The notes: a model not told the origin generated them from the letters alone. A DNA stretch of 64,000 nucleotides from Rhizobium sp. CG5 (GCF_023701945.1 NZ_JABAEF010000011.1:149970-213969), one strand, 5' to 3'; numbered from the stretch's first letter, positions 45,762-54,468 are shown. Made by a program: numbers and translations.

Positions 45762-45960
45762 TTGAAAACTCTTCATATCCCATTGATCCCTCGAGACGGC
45801 ATCGGGGGCTGTGTCTTGAATGCCTTCATAGACGCTGGCAATTTCAGACAGAATTTCGCTGGTCCTGTGCTTTCTAAAAGGAAACCGGCGGGATGATGTC
45901 GTCCTTGTGGGCGGCTGGCCTGCGGAGGTCCCGGATTCGGTTTCATTGCAATGCCAAAAA
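45762..45960 (+). pseudogene. remnant of a tartrate/isopropylmalate-type dehydrogenase gene
   Basis: The frame from a TTG near 45762 reads LKTLHIPLIPRDGIGGCVLNAF, a degraded form of the KTHNIALIPGDGIGGDV start of the intact gene at 29180. A short gap follows. Near 45905 another frame reads [19 protein letters not shown], matching AILLGAVGWPQQVPDSVSLHG of that gene. So about 100 codons at the 5' end survive with a deletion and frameshift between them; the other 250 are gone. It abuts the frameshifted GhrA-like gene on the other strand. Confidence 0.7.
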
Positions 45961-46878
45961 TGCAGAAACAGACGTGTCAGGAGCCAGATCGACCAGGCCC
46001 ACAGGTGCTATACCTGCACGAAGCCATTTCACGTTCTCGATCGTTGTCAGCGCAGCCGATGCCGGCTGCGTGATGGCTGCGATGTGAGGCGTGATCACGA
46101 TGCGCGGATGGCCCCAAAGCAGACTGTCGGCCGGAAGTGGCTCCGGATCGACAACGTCGAGAAAGGCACCCGACAATTGCCCGCTGTCCAGCGCTTCCAT
46201 CAGCGCGTCGGGAACAAGTTGTCGGCCGCGGCCGACATGGACAAGAGACGCGCCAGGCCGAAGGCTCCGGAAAAGGTCGCGATTGAGGAGTCCGGCCGTG
46301 TCCTCGGTCAAGGGTAGCAAGCATCTGCGCGAGCATGTCACGCAAGCCCTCTTGCCCTTGATAGCCGGCCACGCCTTCGATCGCGCGCCCGGACCGGCTC
46401 CATCCCGAGAGTTTGAACCCGAAGTCTCGCAGCTTGCAAAGTGCAGCATGGCCGAGAACGCCGGTTCCCAGGATCGAGACGCTGCGGTCGGCGGCTTGTG
46501 CCTGAGGAACGATCTCCTGCCACACATGTTGACGCTGCTGGTCGATGTAAAGATGCAGGTTGCGATGGAGCGACAGCACTGCCATCACAACATATTCCAC
46601 CACCATCCGGGTAATGCCCTCGTCGACCATGCGCACGAGTTTGACATTTTGGGGTATGACGGCGCCGGCAAACTGGTCGATGCCGGCACCGATGCAGAAC
46701 ACCGCCTCGAGGTTCTGGTAGCGAACTAGGTCTGCAGGCGGGTTCCATGTCATGATGAAGCGGACGGCGGCGGCGGGCACGCTCTCCGCATCCATGCAGA
46801 AAAGCACATCGGGAAGATGCTCTGCAAAAGCGTCAGCAAAGACTGCCCCCTTGTGGCATCACAGAGAAACAGGAACAC
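45943..46878 (-). pseudogene. GhrA-like D-2-hydroxyacid dehydrogenase with two frameshifts
   Basis: Piecing three minus-strand frames together gives a complete GhrA-like protein. A GTG at 46878 starts VFLFLCDATRG. The frame changes at the run of five G near 46853, then reads AVFADAFAEHLPDVLFCMDA through FCIGAGIDQFAG and [21 protein letters not shown] second break near 46315 leads to [38 protein letters not shown] and [12 protein letters not shown]. All catalytic blocks can be found but not in one frame. It is related to 26234-27157 and sits after the FAD oxidoreductase gene on the same strand. Confidence 0.8.
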
Positions 46879-46889
46879 TATTGTTGAAC

Positions 46890-48209
46890 TCAGCTCTTCT
46901 TGCGTTCGCGGAGCATCTTCCTGTCATGTCGTTCGTACATCGAATAGACGAGCGGTATGAACCAGGGACGACCATTGTAGAAAGGCACGGCTTTGGGCGG
47001 CGGATCGAAGTCGAACGCGGAGCGCGACTGTTCACGATCGCCCAGAATCTTGAACGCGGCCTTCTGGCCCAGCCACCTGCCCCACACGATGCCGGACCCG
47101 CAATATCCCGTCGCATAGACCGTATGGCCGGATGAGAACATGCGCGGCACCATGTCGCGGTGCATAGCGACATAGCCGAACCAGCTGTGGGTCAGCCCCA
47201 CGCCAGCGAGTTCAGGGAACAATCGCGCGAGTTCTGTCTGCAGATGCACCGTTGGCGCGATCGGATCGCCTTCGGTCGTGCCGTCTCGGCCACCGAACAG
47301 GATGCGCGTTCCATCGGGAGACGGACGATAGTAGTAGCTGAGCTTTCGCATGTCTCCATGCATCATGCGCGCAGGCATGACCCGGTCCATGACATCCGGG
47401 CTTAGCTGCTCCGTCGCGATGATACGGCTTCGGACCGGCACCAGACGCTTGCGAAGCCACGGATCGAACCCGTCGGTGTAACCATCGGTGCAGACAAGAA
47501 GTTTGCGGGCGAACACCTCGCCGCGCGCTGTCTGCACACGAACACCTCCACGCTCCGTCGACGATCCGAGAACAGCGGTGTTTTCGTGAAGCAGCGCACC
47601 GGCCGAACTTGCAACCTCAATCATGCCGGCCAAGAGCTTTGCCGGTTGCAGGCCACCGATATCTTTGCGCACCAGCCCCGCGACATAGAGGTCCGTGCCG
47701 ATGTAGTTCTTCACCTCCGACCCGTCGACCGTAAACGCTTCGATCCCCAGTGTCCGGTGAAGGAACTCGGCGTGCCGACGAAGCTCTTCGGCCTCATCGA
47801 CCGTCATGGCCCCGTCGAACAGACCCGAGAGGTGAAAATCGCAATCGATATTTTCCTCTTTCAAGAACCGCCAGAGATCCTCGCGTGCGGCTTTGCCCTC
47901 ATGGGCGATGCCGCTTGCCCGGGCCTCGCCGAAACGCTTGACGAGCTCTTTGCGCCCGGGGCGGATACTGCCGCTCGCCATTCCGCCATTGCGACCGGAA
48001 GCGGCATGGCCAAGTGCCTGTCGATCGAAGAGCTGGACATGCTGCCCCGCTCTGGCCAGTTCGATCGCTGCAGACAAGCCGGTATAGCCACCGCCAACAA
48101 TCACCACGTCGCACGTCGGATCGATGCCCCGAACCGGTTGCGGAGGAATAATGCAATCTTCCCACCAGTACGGCGTTGATTTAACCGATGGCTCAGGCAA
48201 TTTGCTCAT
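46890..48209 (-). CDS. FAD-dependent oxidoreductase, PuuB/OrdL-type (second module)
   Basis: A 439-residue DAO-family flavoenzyme. CDVVIVGGGYTGLSAAIELARAGQHVQLFD is the FAD motif, ALGHAASGRNGGMASGSIRPG carries RNGG, and the C-terminal part has YYRPSPDGTRILFGGRDGTT and YATGYCGSGIVWGRWLG. A typical PuuB-like start WWEDCIIPPQPV precedes the FAD motif. The ATG at 48209 was chosen because the longer frame runs through the upstream cupin. It is 41 bases after the cupin gene and is the last intact gene of an operon that includes the importer. Likely oxidises the imported amine. Confidence 0.9.
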   Translation of the reverse strand: MSKLPEPSVKSTPYWWEDCIIPPQPVRGIDPTCDVVIVGGGYTGLSAAIELARAGQHVQLFDRQALGHAASGRNGGMASGSIRPGRKELVKRFGEARASGIAHEGKAAREDLWRFLKEENIDCDFHLSGLFDGAMTVDEAEELRRHAEFLHRTLGIEAFTVDGSEVKNYIGTDLYVAGLVRKDIGGLQPAKLLAGMIEVASSAGALLHENTAVLGSSTERGGVRVQTARGEVFARKLLVCTDGYTDGFDPWLRKRLVPVRSRIIATEQLSPDVMDRVMPARMMHGDMRKLSYYYRPSPDGTRILFGGRDGTTEGDPIAPTVHLQTELARLFPELAGVGLTHSWFGYVAMHRDMVPRMFSSGHTVYATGYCGSGIVWGRWLGQKAAFKILGDREQSRSAFDFDPPPKAVPFYNGRPWFIPLVYSMYERHDRKMLRERKKS

Positions 48210-48250
48210 GAAGGTGTACCGTGATGTGTTGAAAACAGGGTAGGTCCGGA

Positions 48251-48604
48251 CTAGTCGCGGCAGATCCAAAGCTTGCGCGTCGTCTCGATCACCTTCCACG
48301 TCCCGGTGAAACCGGGATGCATCACGAAGGCATCGCCAGCCACGATGCGACGCGGTTCGCCGCCATCTTCGATTAGTTCCGACACGCCGGACAGAATGAC
48401 GCAGAATTCGAAGGTTTCGCCTTTGATCGAGCGGTACGCGCCGGGTGTTGCCTCCCACACGCCCGAGCGGATGACGCCATCGGCCGTTTGTGCGATATCC
48501 CAGGTCAGGAACTGCGGATTGCCCTCGACGAGCCTGTCCGGCGCAGGCTCGCCTTTGCGCGGTTCAGGCAGGTTGTTCTGGTCGACGAAAGTAAGGTTGG
48601 ACAT
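48251..48604 (-). CDS. small cupin domain protein (second module)
   Basis: A 117-residue cupin. Conserved pieces RSGVWEATPGAYRSIKGETF, EFCVILSGVSELIEDGGEP and AGDAFVMHPGFTGTWKVIET parallel the cupin at 27181-27531 nearly block for block. AGGAAC is about 9 bases before the ATG. It lies between the second permease and the FAD oxidoreductase in one operon. The repeated association of this cupin with amine-oxidising flavoenzymes is its main functional clue. Confidence 0.87.
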   Translation of the reverse strand: MSNLTFVDQNNLPEPRKGEPAPDRLVEGNPQFLTWDIAQTADGVIRSGVWEATPGAYRSIKGETFEFCVILSGVSELIEDGGEPRRIVAGDAFVMHPGFTGTWKVIETTRKLWICRD

Positions 48605-48629
48605 CAAGAGTTCCTTTCAAGGTCAGGGG

Positions 48630-49310
48630 TCATCTCTGGAACGACAGGCGGCGTTCGAGAAGTTTTAAGGCCGTCAATGCGACGATGTTGATGGTGAGAT
48701 AGAAGGCGGCCGTGATGATGAAGATATCCATGATTGCGAATGTCTCGCTCATCAGGCGCTTGGCATAGCCGGTTATCTCCAGAACGGTGATCGTTGACGC
48801 CAAGCTCGTTTCCTTGACAATGATCGCCACCTCGCTGCTGTAAGCCGGCAGGGCCTGGCGAAATGCCAGGGGGAATTTCACGCGCGTGAAGGTATGCCAG
48901 GGCGACATTCCACAGGCTTCCGCTGCCTCGATGACGCCCTTGGGAAGCGAGAGGAAGGCGGTGCGGAAAATTTCGGCCGTGTAGGCGCCGGTGTTCAGGA
49001 CCACGGCGAGGATCGCTGCGTGCAGGCCATCGCCGATCAGCCACCAGATGACCGGATTGTGGCGGATGAAGCTGATCTGGGCCAGGCCGTAGTAAATCAC
49101 GAAGATCTGAACGAGCATCGGCGTGCCGCGGAAGGCTGCGCAATAGATATCACACAACCTGCGAAGCGCTCCCTTCTTCGATCCTCGGCCGATTCCGACG
49201 AGAATGCCGAGAGGCAGACCCAGAACCACGCCAAAGACCGCAATCAGGAGAGTCGTCTTGGCGCCGACGAGCAGAAACGGTATGGCGTAGCTGATGATGC
49301 CCGCATCCAT
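48630..49310 (-). CDS. polar amino acid ABC transporter permease
   Basis: A 226-residue HisM/OccM-type permease. CAAFRGTPMLVQIFVIYYGL and GVIEAAEACGMSPWHTFTRV are the family blocks. The ATG at 49310 has GGAGGG 8 bases upstream and its preceding codons overlap the first permease's stop region, so the two are tightly coupled. It is followed by the cupin gene after 25 bases. Confidence 0.92.
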   Translation of the reverse strand: MDAGIISYAIPFLLVGAKTTLLIAVFGVVLGLPLGILVGIGRGSKKGALRRLCDIYCAAFRGTPMLVQIFVIYYGLAQISFIRHNPVIWWLIGDGLHAAILAVVLNTGAYTAEIFRTAFLSLPKGVIEAAEACGMSPWHTFTRVKFPLAFRQALPAYSSEVAIIVKETSLASTITVLEITGYAKRLMSETFAIMDIFIITAAFYLTINIVALTALKLLERRLSFQR

Positions 49311-49311
49311 G

Positions 49312-50034
49312 TCAACGCCCTCCGAAGCCACGGTTCAGCGCATGTTCCGCTCTGGAGAACGCCATCTGGCTGATGATCGTCATGCAGAAGAACATCGCTG
49401 CGGCGATGCCGTAGAAGAGAAGCGATGATCTGGTGATGCCTGCGGCGATGGCAGCCGTTCTCATCAGCTCCTGCAGGCCGATGACCGATATCAGGGATGT
49501 ATCCTTGATGGTCATCTGCCAGACATTGTTGATCCCGCCGAGCGCAAGCCTGAGCGCGAGGGGAAAGGTGATGCGAAAGAACGTGACTTTGCCGGGAAGG
49601 GCCAGTGACCGCGCGGCTTCGAGCAGGCCATAGGGAACAGCCTGAAGGGCGCCCCGCATGACTTCGATGGAATAGGCGCAGGAGATGACTGCGATCGCTA
49701 TGACCCCCACGATCAGCGGGAAGACATTTTCTGCAGCGGCTTGATAACCAAAGGCTCCGGCGACGGCTCTTACCGAGTCAAGCGATCCAAAGAAGAGCAG
49801 GTAGATCACCAACAGTCCGGGAACGCCGCGAATGACCACCGTGTAGGTGTCGATAAGTTGCGATATGATCAGGACTTTGCGCCATCTCAGGACCGCGAGC
49901 GGAGCGGCGACCAGAAAACCCGTCAGCATGCCAAGCATGCCGATCAAAATCGTCACGGCGGCGCCCCTCAGCAAAGCGAGCGCCCAGCCCTGCTCAACCA
50001 TCAATTTCCAAAAATCGCTCAGCATGGACACCAT
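49312..50034 (-). CDS. polar amino acid ABC transporter permease
   Basis: A 240-residue HisQ/OccQ-type permease. Blocks: TYTVVIRGVPGLLVIYLLFFG and GLLEAARSLALPGKVTFFRI. The latter is the EAA loop, in a slightly unusual form (SLALPG). About five helices. It forms a heteromeric channel with the product of 48630-49310. The importer has the opine/histidine-type gene set of binding protein, two permeases and an ATPase. Confidence 0.92.
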   Translation of the reverse strand: MVSMLSDFWKLMVEQGWALALLRGAAVTILIGMLGMLTGFLVAAPLAVLRWRKVLIISQLIDTYTVVIRGVPGLLVIYLLFFGSLDSVRAVAGAFGYQAAAENVFPLIVGVIAIAVISCAYSIEVMRGALQAVPYGLLEAARSLALPGKVTFFRITFPLALRLALGGINNVWQMTIKDTSLISVIGLQELMRTAAIAAGITRSSLLFYGIAAAMFFCMTIISQMAFSRAEHALNRGFGGR

Positions 50035-50041
50035 CTCTCTT

Positions 50042-50069
50042 ACCTGCCCCGGATCGCTCCGAGGCAGGT
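50042..50069 (-). promoter_or_regulatory. intercistronic hairpin after the binding-protein gene
   Basis: ACCTGCC (50042-50048) pairs with GGCAGGT (50063-50069), with an inner CGGA/TCCG stem. It lies in the 51 bases between the binding-protein stop and the permease start. No T run. It is the third such hairpin at the same operon position in this window. Confidence 0.55.
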
Positions 50070-50085
50070 CGCCTTTGTCAAAGGA

Positions 50086-50904
50086 TCACTTCTTGCAAGG
50101 GATGGTATAGTCGTCCTGGAACCAGGTCATCGATGCCTCTTTGACCTTGCCGTCATCGATCATCTTGCAAAGGGCAGCATCGACCTTTGCCTTCAGCTCC
50201 GAATTGCCCTTGCGCATCCCAACGCCCATCCCTTGGCCCAGAGTTTCAGGATCATCGATTGCCATGACCTTGACGTCGATCTTTGTGAAGTTTGCGCCAT
50301 CGGGTGTTGCCAGGAAATCCATCCAAGTCGGCGAGTCGCTATAGGCAGCGTCAATGCGCCCGCTGGAAAGATCGGCGAGCTGCTGCGTTGTTGCGTCGTA
50401 GGTCTTCAGGTCTGCAGAAGGGATATTCTTCTGGACGAATTTTGCATAGGTCGTTCCTGTCACGACGCCAACGCTCTTGCCGTCCAATGCCTTTTCAATG
50501 TCCGTCAACGTCTTCAGGCCGGCCAGAGGGGAATCCTTGGCCACAACGAAGTATTGGGGTGTCGTGGCATAGGGGATGGAGTAGTCGATCTTCTTCGCGC
50601 GCTCGGCCGTAATGCTCAGCCCCGAGATGATGACATCGAAGCGATCACTGTCCATCGAAGGAACGAGCGAGCTGAACGTCTGCACCACGAATTTGCACTT
50701 CATCTGCAGCTCGGAGCAGATGCCGTTTGCGATATCTGCGTCAAAGCCGGTAACGTTTCCGTTCGGATCGGCCATGCTGAATTTCGGTGCATCGCCTTCA
50801 GTGCCGATACGCAGCACGCCCTCCTCGGCAGAGGCTGTGGTTGCGATGACTGCGACAAGAAGACTGGATGCGATAGCTGCGTTCATGAATTTGCGGATGA
50901 TCAT
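50086..50904 (-). CDS. amino acid ABC transporter substrate-binding protein
   Basis: A 272-residue family-3 receptor with a Sec signal (IIRKFMNAAIASSLLVAVIA, cleavage after TTASA). The mature protein has LRIGTEGDAPKFSMADPNGN, VTGFDADIANGICSELQMKC, the hinge block DVIISGLSITAERAKKIDYS and a C-terminal Cys (IPCKK) that may pair with Cys in ELQMKCKF or ALCKM, like the disulfides of HisJ/ArgT-type receptors. AAGGGG precedes the ATG. Ligand: the HisJ/opine class suggests a basic amino acid, opine or derivative. Confidence 0.92.
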   Translation of the reverse strand: MIIRKFMNAAIASSLLVAVIATTASAEEGVLRIGTEGDAPKFSMADPNGNVTGFDADIANGICSELQMKCKFVVQTFSSLVPSMDSDRFDVIISGLSITAERAKKIDYSIPYATTPQYFVVAKDSPLAGLKTLTDIEKALDGKSVGVVTGTTYAKFVQKNIPSADLKTYDATTQQLADLSSGRIDAAYSDSPTWMDFLATPDGANFTKIDVKVMAIDDPETLGQGMGVGMRKGNSELKAKVDAALCKMIDDGKVKEASMTWFQDDYTIPCKK

Positions 50905-50940
50905 TGATATTACCCCTTTTATGGTTGTTTAGGCCTGCCT

Positions 50941-51717
50941 TCAGGCATTGGCCGGCATGACGCTGGATAAGAACCGCTCCACCGCGTCCGTCGCGGGATT
51001 TCGAAACAGTTCGTCCGGCGTATCGTCCTGCTCCAGGCGGCCCTTTTGCAGGAATATCATTCGGTTCGACACCTCGCGGGCAAACCGCATTTCATGGGTG
51101 ACAAGCAGGATTGTGGCCCCCTCCTCGGCAAGCGTGCGTATGACTTTCAGAACCTCCCCGACGAGTTCGGGATCAAGCGCGGAGGTCGGCTCGTCGAACA
51201 GCATGAGCTTCGGTCGCATCGCCAGGACGCGCGCAATCGCCACGCGCTGTTGCTGGCCGCCGGAAAGCTGGTGCGGATAGCGCTCGTGAAAGCTCGACAT
51301 GCCTACTTTCGATAGCGCGGAACCGGCCACTTCCGCGGCGACCTTCGCGTCGAGCTTCAGCACGTAAATCAGCGCCTCCATGACATTGCCAAGAACGGTC
51401 CGATGCGGCCAGAGATTGAAGTTCTGGAATACCATCCCGATCTGGCGCCGGAACAGCCGGATGTTGCTGGCGTTGACGATCGTGCTCTCGCCCTCGGCAT
51501 TCAGGCCGACGGAGATGGCATCGCCGAGAAAGTCTACTTGGCCGGATGTCGGCGTCTCGAGAAAGTTAATGCAGCGCAACGCAGTGCTCTTGCCACAGCC
51601 CGAGGGTCCAATGAGCGAGATGACCTCGCCTTCTCTCATCCCGAAGGTGATGCCGTCCAAGACCTTTGTAGGGCCAAATGCCTTGACGAGATCTCTGACC
51701 TTCAGGACCTGTTTCAT
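50941..51717 (-). CDS. amino acid ABC transporter ATP-binding protein
   Basis: A 258-residue GlnQ/HisP-type ATPase. Walker A GPSGCGKST, Q loop GMVFQNFNLWPHRTVLGN, signature [15 protein letters not shown], Walker [13 protein letters not shown] and switch His in LLVTHEM are all present. It is located upstream of the binding-protein gene (36-base gap) and 32 bases after the aminotransferase, in the same direction, so the whole block from the ALDH relic to the FAD oxidoreductase can be one transcript. Confidence 0.94.
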   Translation of the reverse strand: MKQVLKVRDLVKAFGPTKVLDGITFGMREGEVISLIGPSGCGKSTALRCINFLETPTSGQVDFLGDAISVGLNAEGESTIVNASNIRLFRRQIGMVFQNFNLWPHRTVLGNVMEALIYVLKLDAKVAAEVAGSALSKVGMSSFHERYPHQLSGGQQQRVAIARVLAMRPKLMLFDEPTSALDPELVGEVLKVIRTLAEEGATILLVTHEMRFAREVSNRMIFLQKGRLEQDDTPDELFRNPATDAVERFLSSVMPANA

Positions 51718-51749
51718 GATTGAGCACCTTGCAAACGAGTGGCCATGTC

Positions 51750-53150
51750 TTAACCAGACACAGCGCCTTGCGCGTCCAGTTCCCTCAGGACCTCGTCGAC
51801 GGCCGCCTTCGTAATATCGATCATCTCGTCGATTTCCGCTTCCGTCATGACCAGCGGGGGCGCAAAGCCCAGAATGTCGCCATGCGGCATGGCACGGGCT
51901 ATGAGATTGCGGTTGCGCGCGGCCTGTGAAACACGGGCACCGACTTTCAGGCCGGGATCGAAAGCAGCCTTGCTTCCCCGATCCGACACGAATTCGAGGG
52001 CAGCCATCATGCCGACGCCGCGGACTTCGCCGACGATCGGGTTCTGTTCGAACTCGGCCTTCAGCCTCTTCATCAGATAGGCGCCCTTTATGGCCGATTG
52101 TCCCGCGAGGTCCTCCCTCTCGACAATGTCGAGGACCGCATTTGCCGCAGCGGCGCCGATCGGATGACCGGAATAGGTGTAACCATGAGAGAAGGAACCG
52201 ACACGGGGGGTCGCCTCTTCCATCACCTCGTAAACCTTCTGCGAAACGATCGAGGCCGAAAGCGGCACATAGGCCGAGGTCAGACCCTTCGCCACGGTCA
52301 CCAGATCCGGCTCCATGCCATAGAGATCAGAGCCGAACATGGCACCGGTGCGGCCAAATCCGCAGATCACTTCGTCAGCGATCAGCAGGATGTCATATTT
52401 CTGCAGCACCGCCTGGATCTTGGCCCAGTAGCCGGCGGGCGGCGGGGTAATGCCGCCAGTCCCCAGTACCGGCTCGGCGATGAATGCGCCGACGGTATCG
52501 GGCCCCTCTGCAAGGATTAGTGCCTCGAGTTCGTCGGCACGCCGCTGGGAGAAGACTTCTTCCGTTTCACCCGGCAATGCGCCGCGATAGAAATGCGGGA
52601 CCCCAGTTCGCAGGATGCCGGATATCGGTAGGTCCATATGGTCGTGATAGAAGCTGAGGCCTGTCATCGATCCGGAGACGACGGAACATCCATGGTAGCC
52701 GCGCTCGCGCGAGATGATTTTCTTCTTCTTCGGCTTGCCGCGAAGATTGTTATAGTACCAGACGATTTTGGCCTGCGTTTCGTTAGCATCAGAGCCGGAC
52801 AGCCCGTAGAAAACCTTGGACATGTTGCCGGGCGCCATTCTGACCAGCCGGTCGGAAAGTCGGGCGAGCTCCTCGGTCGTGTGCGCCGCGTAAGAATGAT
52901 AATAGGCGAGCTTGTAGGCTTGGCGGGCGATCGCTTCGGCGACTTCGGTGCGGCCATAGCCGACGTTCACGCAGTAGAGCCCTGCGAAACCGTCAATATA
53001 CTCCCTGCCCGTCGCATCCTGAATGCGGACGCCTTTTCCCGTTTCGATGATCGTTGGATCGATATCGCCGGCGGCGTAATCTTTCAGGTATGTGAAGGGA
53101 TGAAGGACCGTCCTGCGATCCATTTCTGTGATTTCAGCAATGTTTGTCAT
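51750..53150 (-). CDS. class III PLP-dependent aminotransferase (second module)
   Basis: A 466-residue omega-transaminase. HPFTYLKDYAAGDIDPTIIE is the usual start of the taurine/beta-alanine/putrescine-pyruvate group. The PLP lysine is Lys288 in TVAKGLTSAYVPLSAS and the pyridine-binding Asp sits in LIADEVICGFGRTG. FYGLSGSDANETQAKIVWYY and HGYTYSGHPIGAAAANAVLD are further blocks. AAGGAAA is 8 bases before the ATG at 53150. It lies 10 bases after the deleted ALDH gene and before the importer genes. It is of the same general type as 34923-36299. Confidence 0.92.
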   Translation of the reverse strand: MTNIAEITEMDRRTVLHPFTYLKDYAAGDIDPTIIETGKGVRIQDATGREYIDGFAGLYCVNVGYGRTEVAEAIARQAYKLAYYHSYAAHTTEELARLSDRLVRMAPGNMSKVFYGLSGSDANETQAKIVWYYNNLRGKPKKKKIISRERGYHGCSVVSGSMTGLSFYHDHMDLPISGILRTGVPHFYRGALPGETEEVFSQRRADELEALILAEGPDTVGAFIAEPVLGTGGITPPPAGYWAKIQAVLQKYDILLIADEVICGFGRTGAMFGSDLYGMEPDLVTVAKGLTSAYVPLSASIVSQKVYEVMEEATPRVGSFSHGYTYSGHPIGAAAANAVLDIVEREDLAGQSAIKGAYLMKRLKAEFEQNPIVGEVRGVGMMAALEFVSDRGSKAAFDPGLKVGARVSQAARNRNLIARAMPHGDILGFAPPLVMTEAEIDEMIDITKAAVDEVLRELDAQGAVSG

Positions 53151-53160
53151 CGTTATTTCC

Positions 53161-53769
53161 TTACGCGGCCAGGCCGCCGAAGCAGACATACTTAAGTTCC
53201 GTGAATTCCTGCAGGCCGTGGCGGGAGCCTTCCGGACCAAGCCCCGATTGCTTCCAGCCTCCGAAAGGAATCGGGGCGCCGGTGAAGGATCCCGTGTTGA
53301 CCCCCACCATCCCGTATTCGAGCGCATCCGACAGGCCCATCGCCAAGCCGGCTTGTGGGCTTGTGCGCCGGTATCGTCTCGCCATAGGTCCGTTTGCCTT
53401 CTGCAGCGAACCATTGAAGCCGATTCCATGCCCAATCTCGGTTTCGGCGAGCGGCTTGCCCTGCCCGGCGGTCAGGATCAACGCCAGGTCCCGGCTATGA
53501 TGGCGAAAGAGTTCCGCCCATCGCACGAGCAGCTTTCCGTGCTCGCGGGCAAGCATGTCCCGCCAGGTTCCGAAGGCCTGCTCGACAGCGCTGATCGCCT
53601 GGTCGAGCATGCTTGCTTCGCAATCGCCGACTTCGGCAATCATGTCGCCTGCTGCCGGGTCGAAAACAGCTTTCCCAGCGACGGTGTCTTGCCACGTGCC
53701 ACCGACATATGGCTGCAAACGCAAGAGAGACGCGTCCTTGAGACTTGTCAGTGCGCTTTGTGCGGTCAT
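53161..53769 (-). pseudogene. succinate-semialdehyde-type ALDH with large in-frame internal deletion
   Basis: A 202-codon frame that begins and ends like GabD but lacks the middle. The N-terminal half (LQPYVGGTWQDTVAGKAVFD to LILTAGQGKPLAE) covers about 100 residues of the cofactor domain. After a stretch of unrelated residues, the frame joins SDALEYGMVGVNTGSFTGAP and FGGWKQSGLGPEG, the C-terminal 55 residues. About 280 residues, including the Rossmann core and the catalytic Cys and Glu, are gone, so the product cannot be an ALDH. Still 10 bases before the aminotransferase, so its leader probably drives the operon. Confidence 0.85.
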
Positions 53770-53918
53770 CACCTTGTTCAAAATCCAACTCGCGACCACG
53801 TCTCGATAAGGGCAAGATTAGGTGCATTGCAGCGCATTATTTATATGGCTTTCATTGAATGCACGCAGCTTTCCTGATATTTTTATGCATAAAACGAAGA
53901 AATAATGCGAGAGATTGA

Positions 53919-54395
53919 ATGCAGCTGGATCGCCTGGACGCCCGCCTTCTTAACATCGTACAGACCCATAATCGTCACAGCACGCAAGAGTTGGGGGAAA
54001 TGGTGGGTTTATCTGCCACCGCTGTGCAGCGGCGCCTCAAACGGCTGCGCGAGGATGGCGTGATTGAGGCCGATGTTTCGATCGTGAAGCCCAAGGCAAT
54101 CGGCCGACCAATTGCCATGCTGGTCCTGGTCTCGCTTGAACGAGAACGGGCAGACATCGTGGATCGCTTCAAACAGTCTATTCGCCATACCCCTGAGGTG
54201 ATGAACGGCTATTATGTCACCGGAGATTCCGATTTCGTTCTCATCGTTACAGCCCAGAGCATGGAGGATTATGAAGGCTTTACCCGCAAATTCTTCTATG
54301 AAAACCCCGACATCAAAGGCTTCAAGACGATGGTCGTCATGGATCGCGTGAAGGTCGGCTTCTCGGTGCCAATCGACTTTGACGATTTCAGCTGA
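53919..54395 (+). CDS. Lrp/AsnC family transcriptional regulator (second module)
   Basis: A 158-residue Lrp protein. HTH: LDRLDARLLNIVQTHNRHST, QELGEMVGLSATAVQRRLKR; RAM domain: MLVLVSLERERADIVDRFKQ and GDSDFVLIVTAQSMEDYEGF. It is divergent from the ALDH relic/aminotransferase/importer operon across 149 AT-rich bases, so it is the obvious local regulator of that operon. The other module also has an Lrp gene (36558-37034), supporting common ancestry of the two gene sets. Confidence 0.93.
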   Translation: MQLDRLDARLLNIVQTHNRHSTQELGEMVGLSATAVQRRLKRLREDGVIEADVSIVKPKAIGRPIAMLVLVSLERERADIVDRFKQSIRHTPEVMNGYYVTGDSDFVLIVTAQSMEDYEGFTRKFFYENPDIKGFKTMVVMDRVKVGFSVPIDFDDFS

Positions 54396-54444
54396 AGCGA
54401 CCATATGAGCTCCGGCGCCTTTCCAGCAACGATCCCTGTTAGGC

Positions 54445-54468
54445 AACGCCTTGAACGGATTTGAACCG
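54445..54468. repeat. 24-bp imperfect direct repeat, left copy
   Basis: AACGCCTTGAACGGATTTGAACCG matches the right copy at 55268-55291 in 22 of 24 positions, same orientation, 823 bases apart. The pair brackets the toxin-antitoxin genes. Its reverse complement contains CGGTTCAAATCCG, which looks like a tRNA T-arm, but no complete tRNA is present. Confidence 0.6.

Noticed and set aside
54445..54468. tRNA gene at the T-arm-like sequence
   Set aside because: Only a T-loop-like core is present; stems do not extend to five pairs, and no anticodon or acceptor stem can be folded around it.
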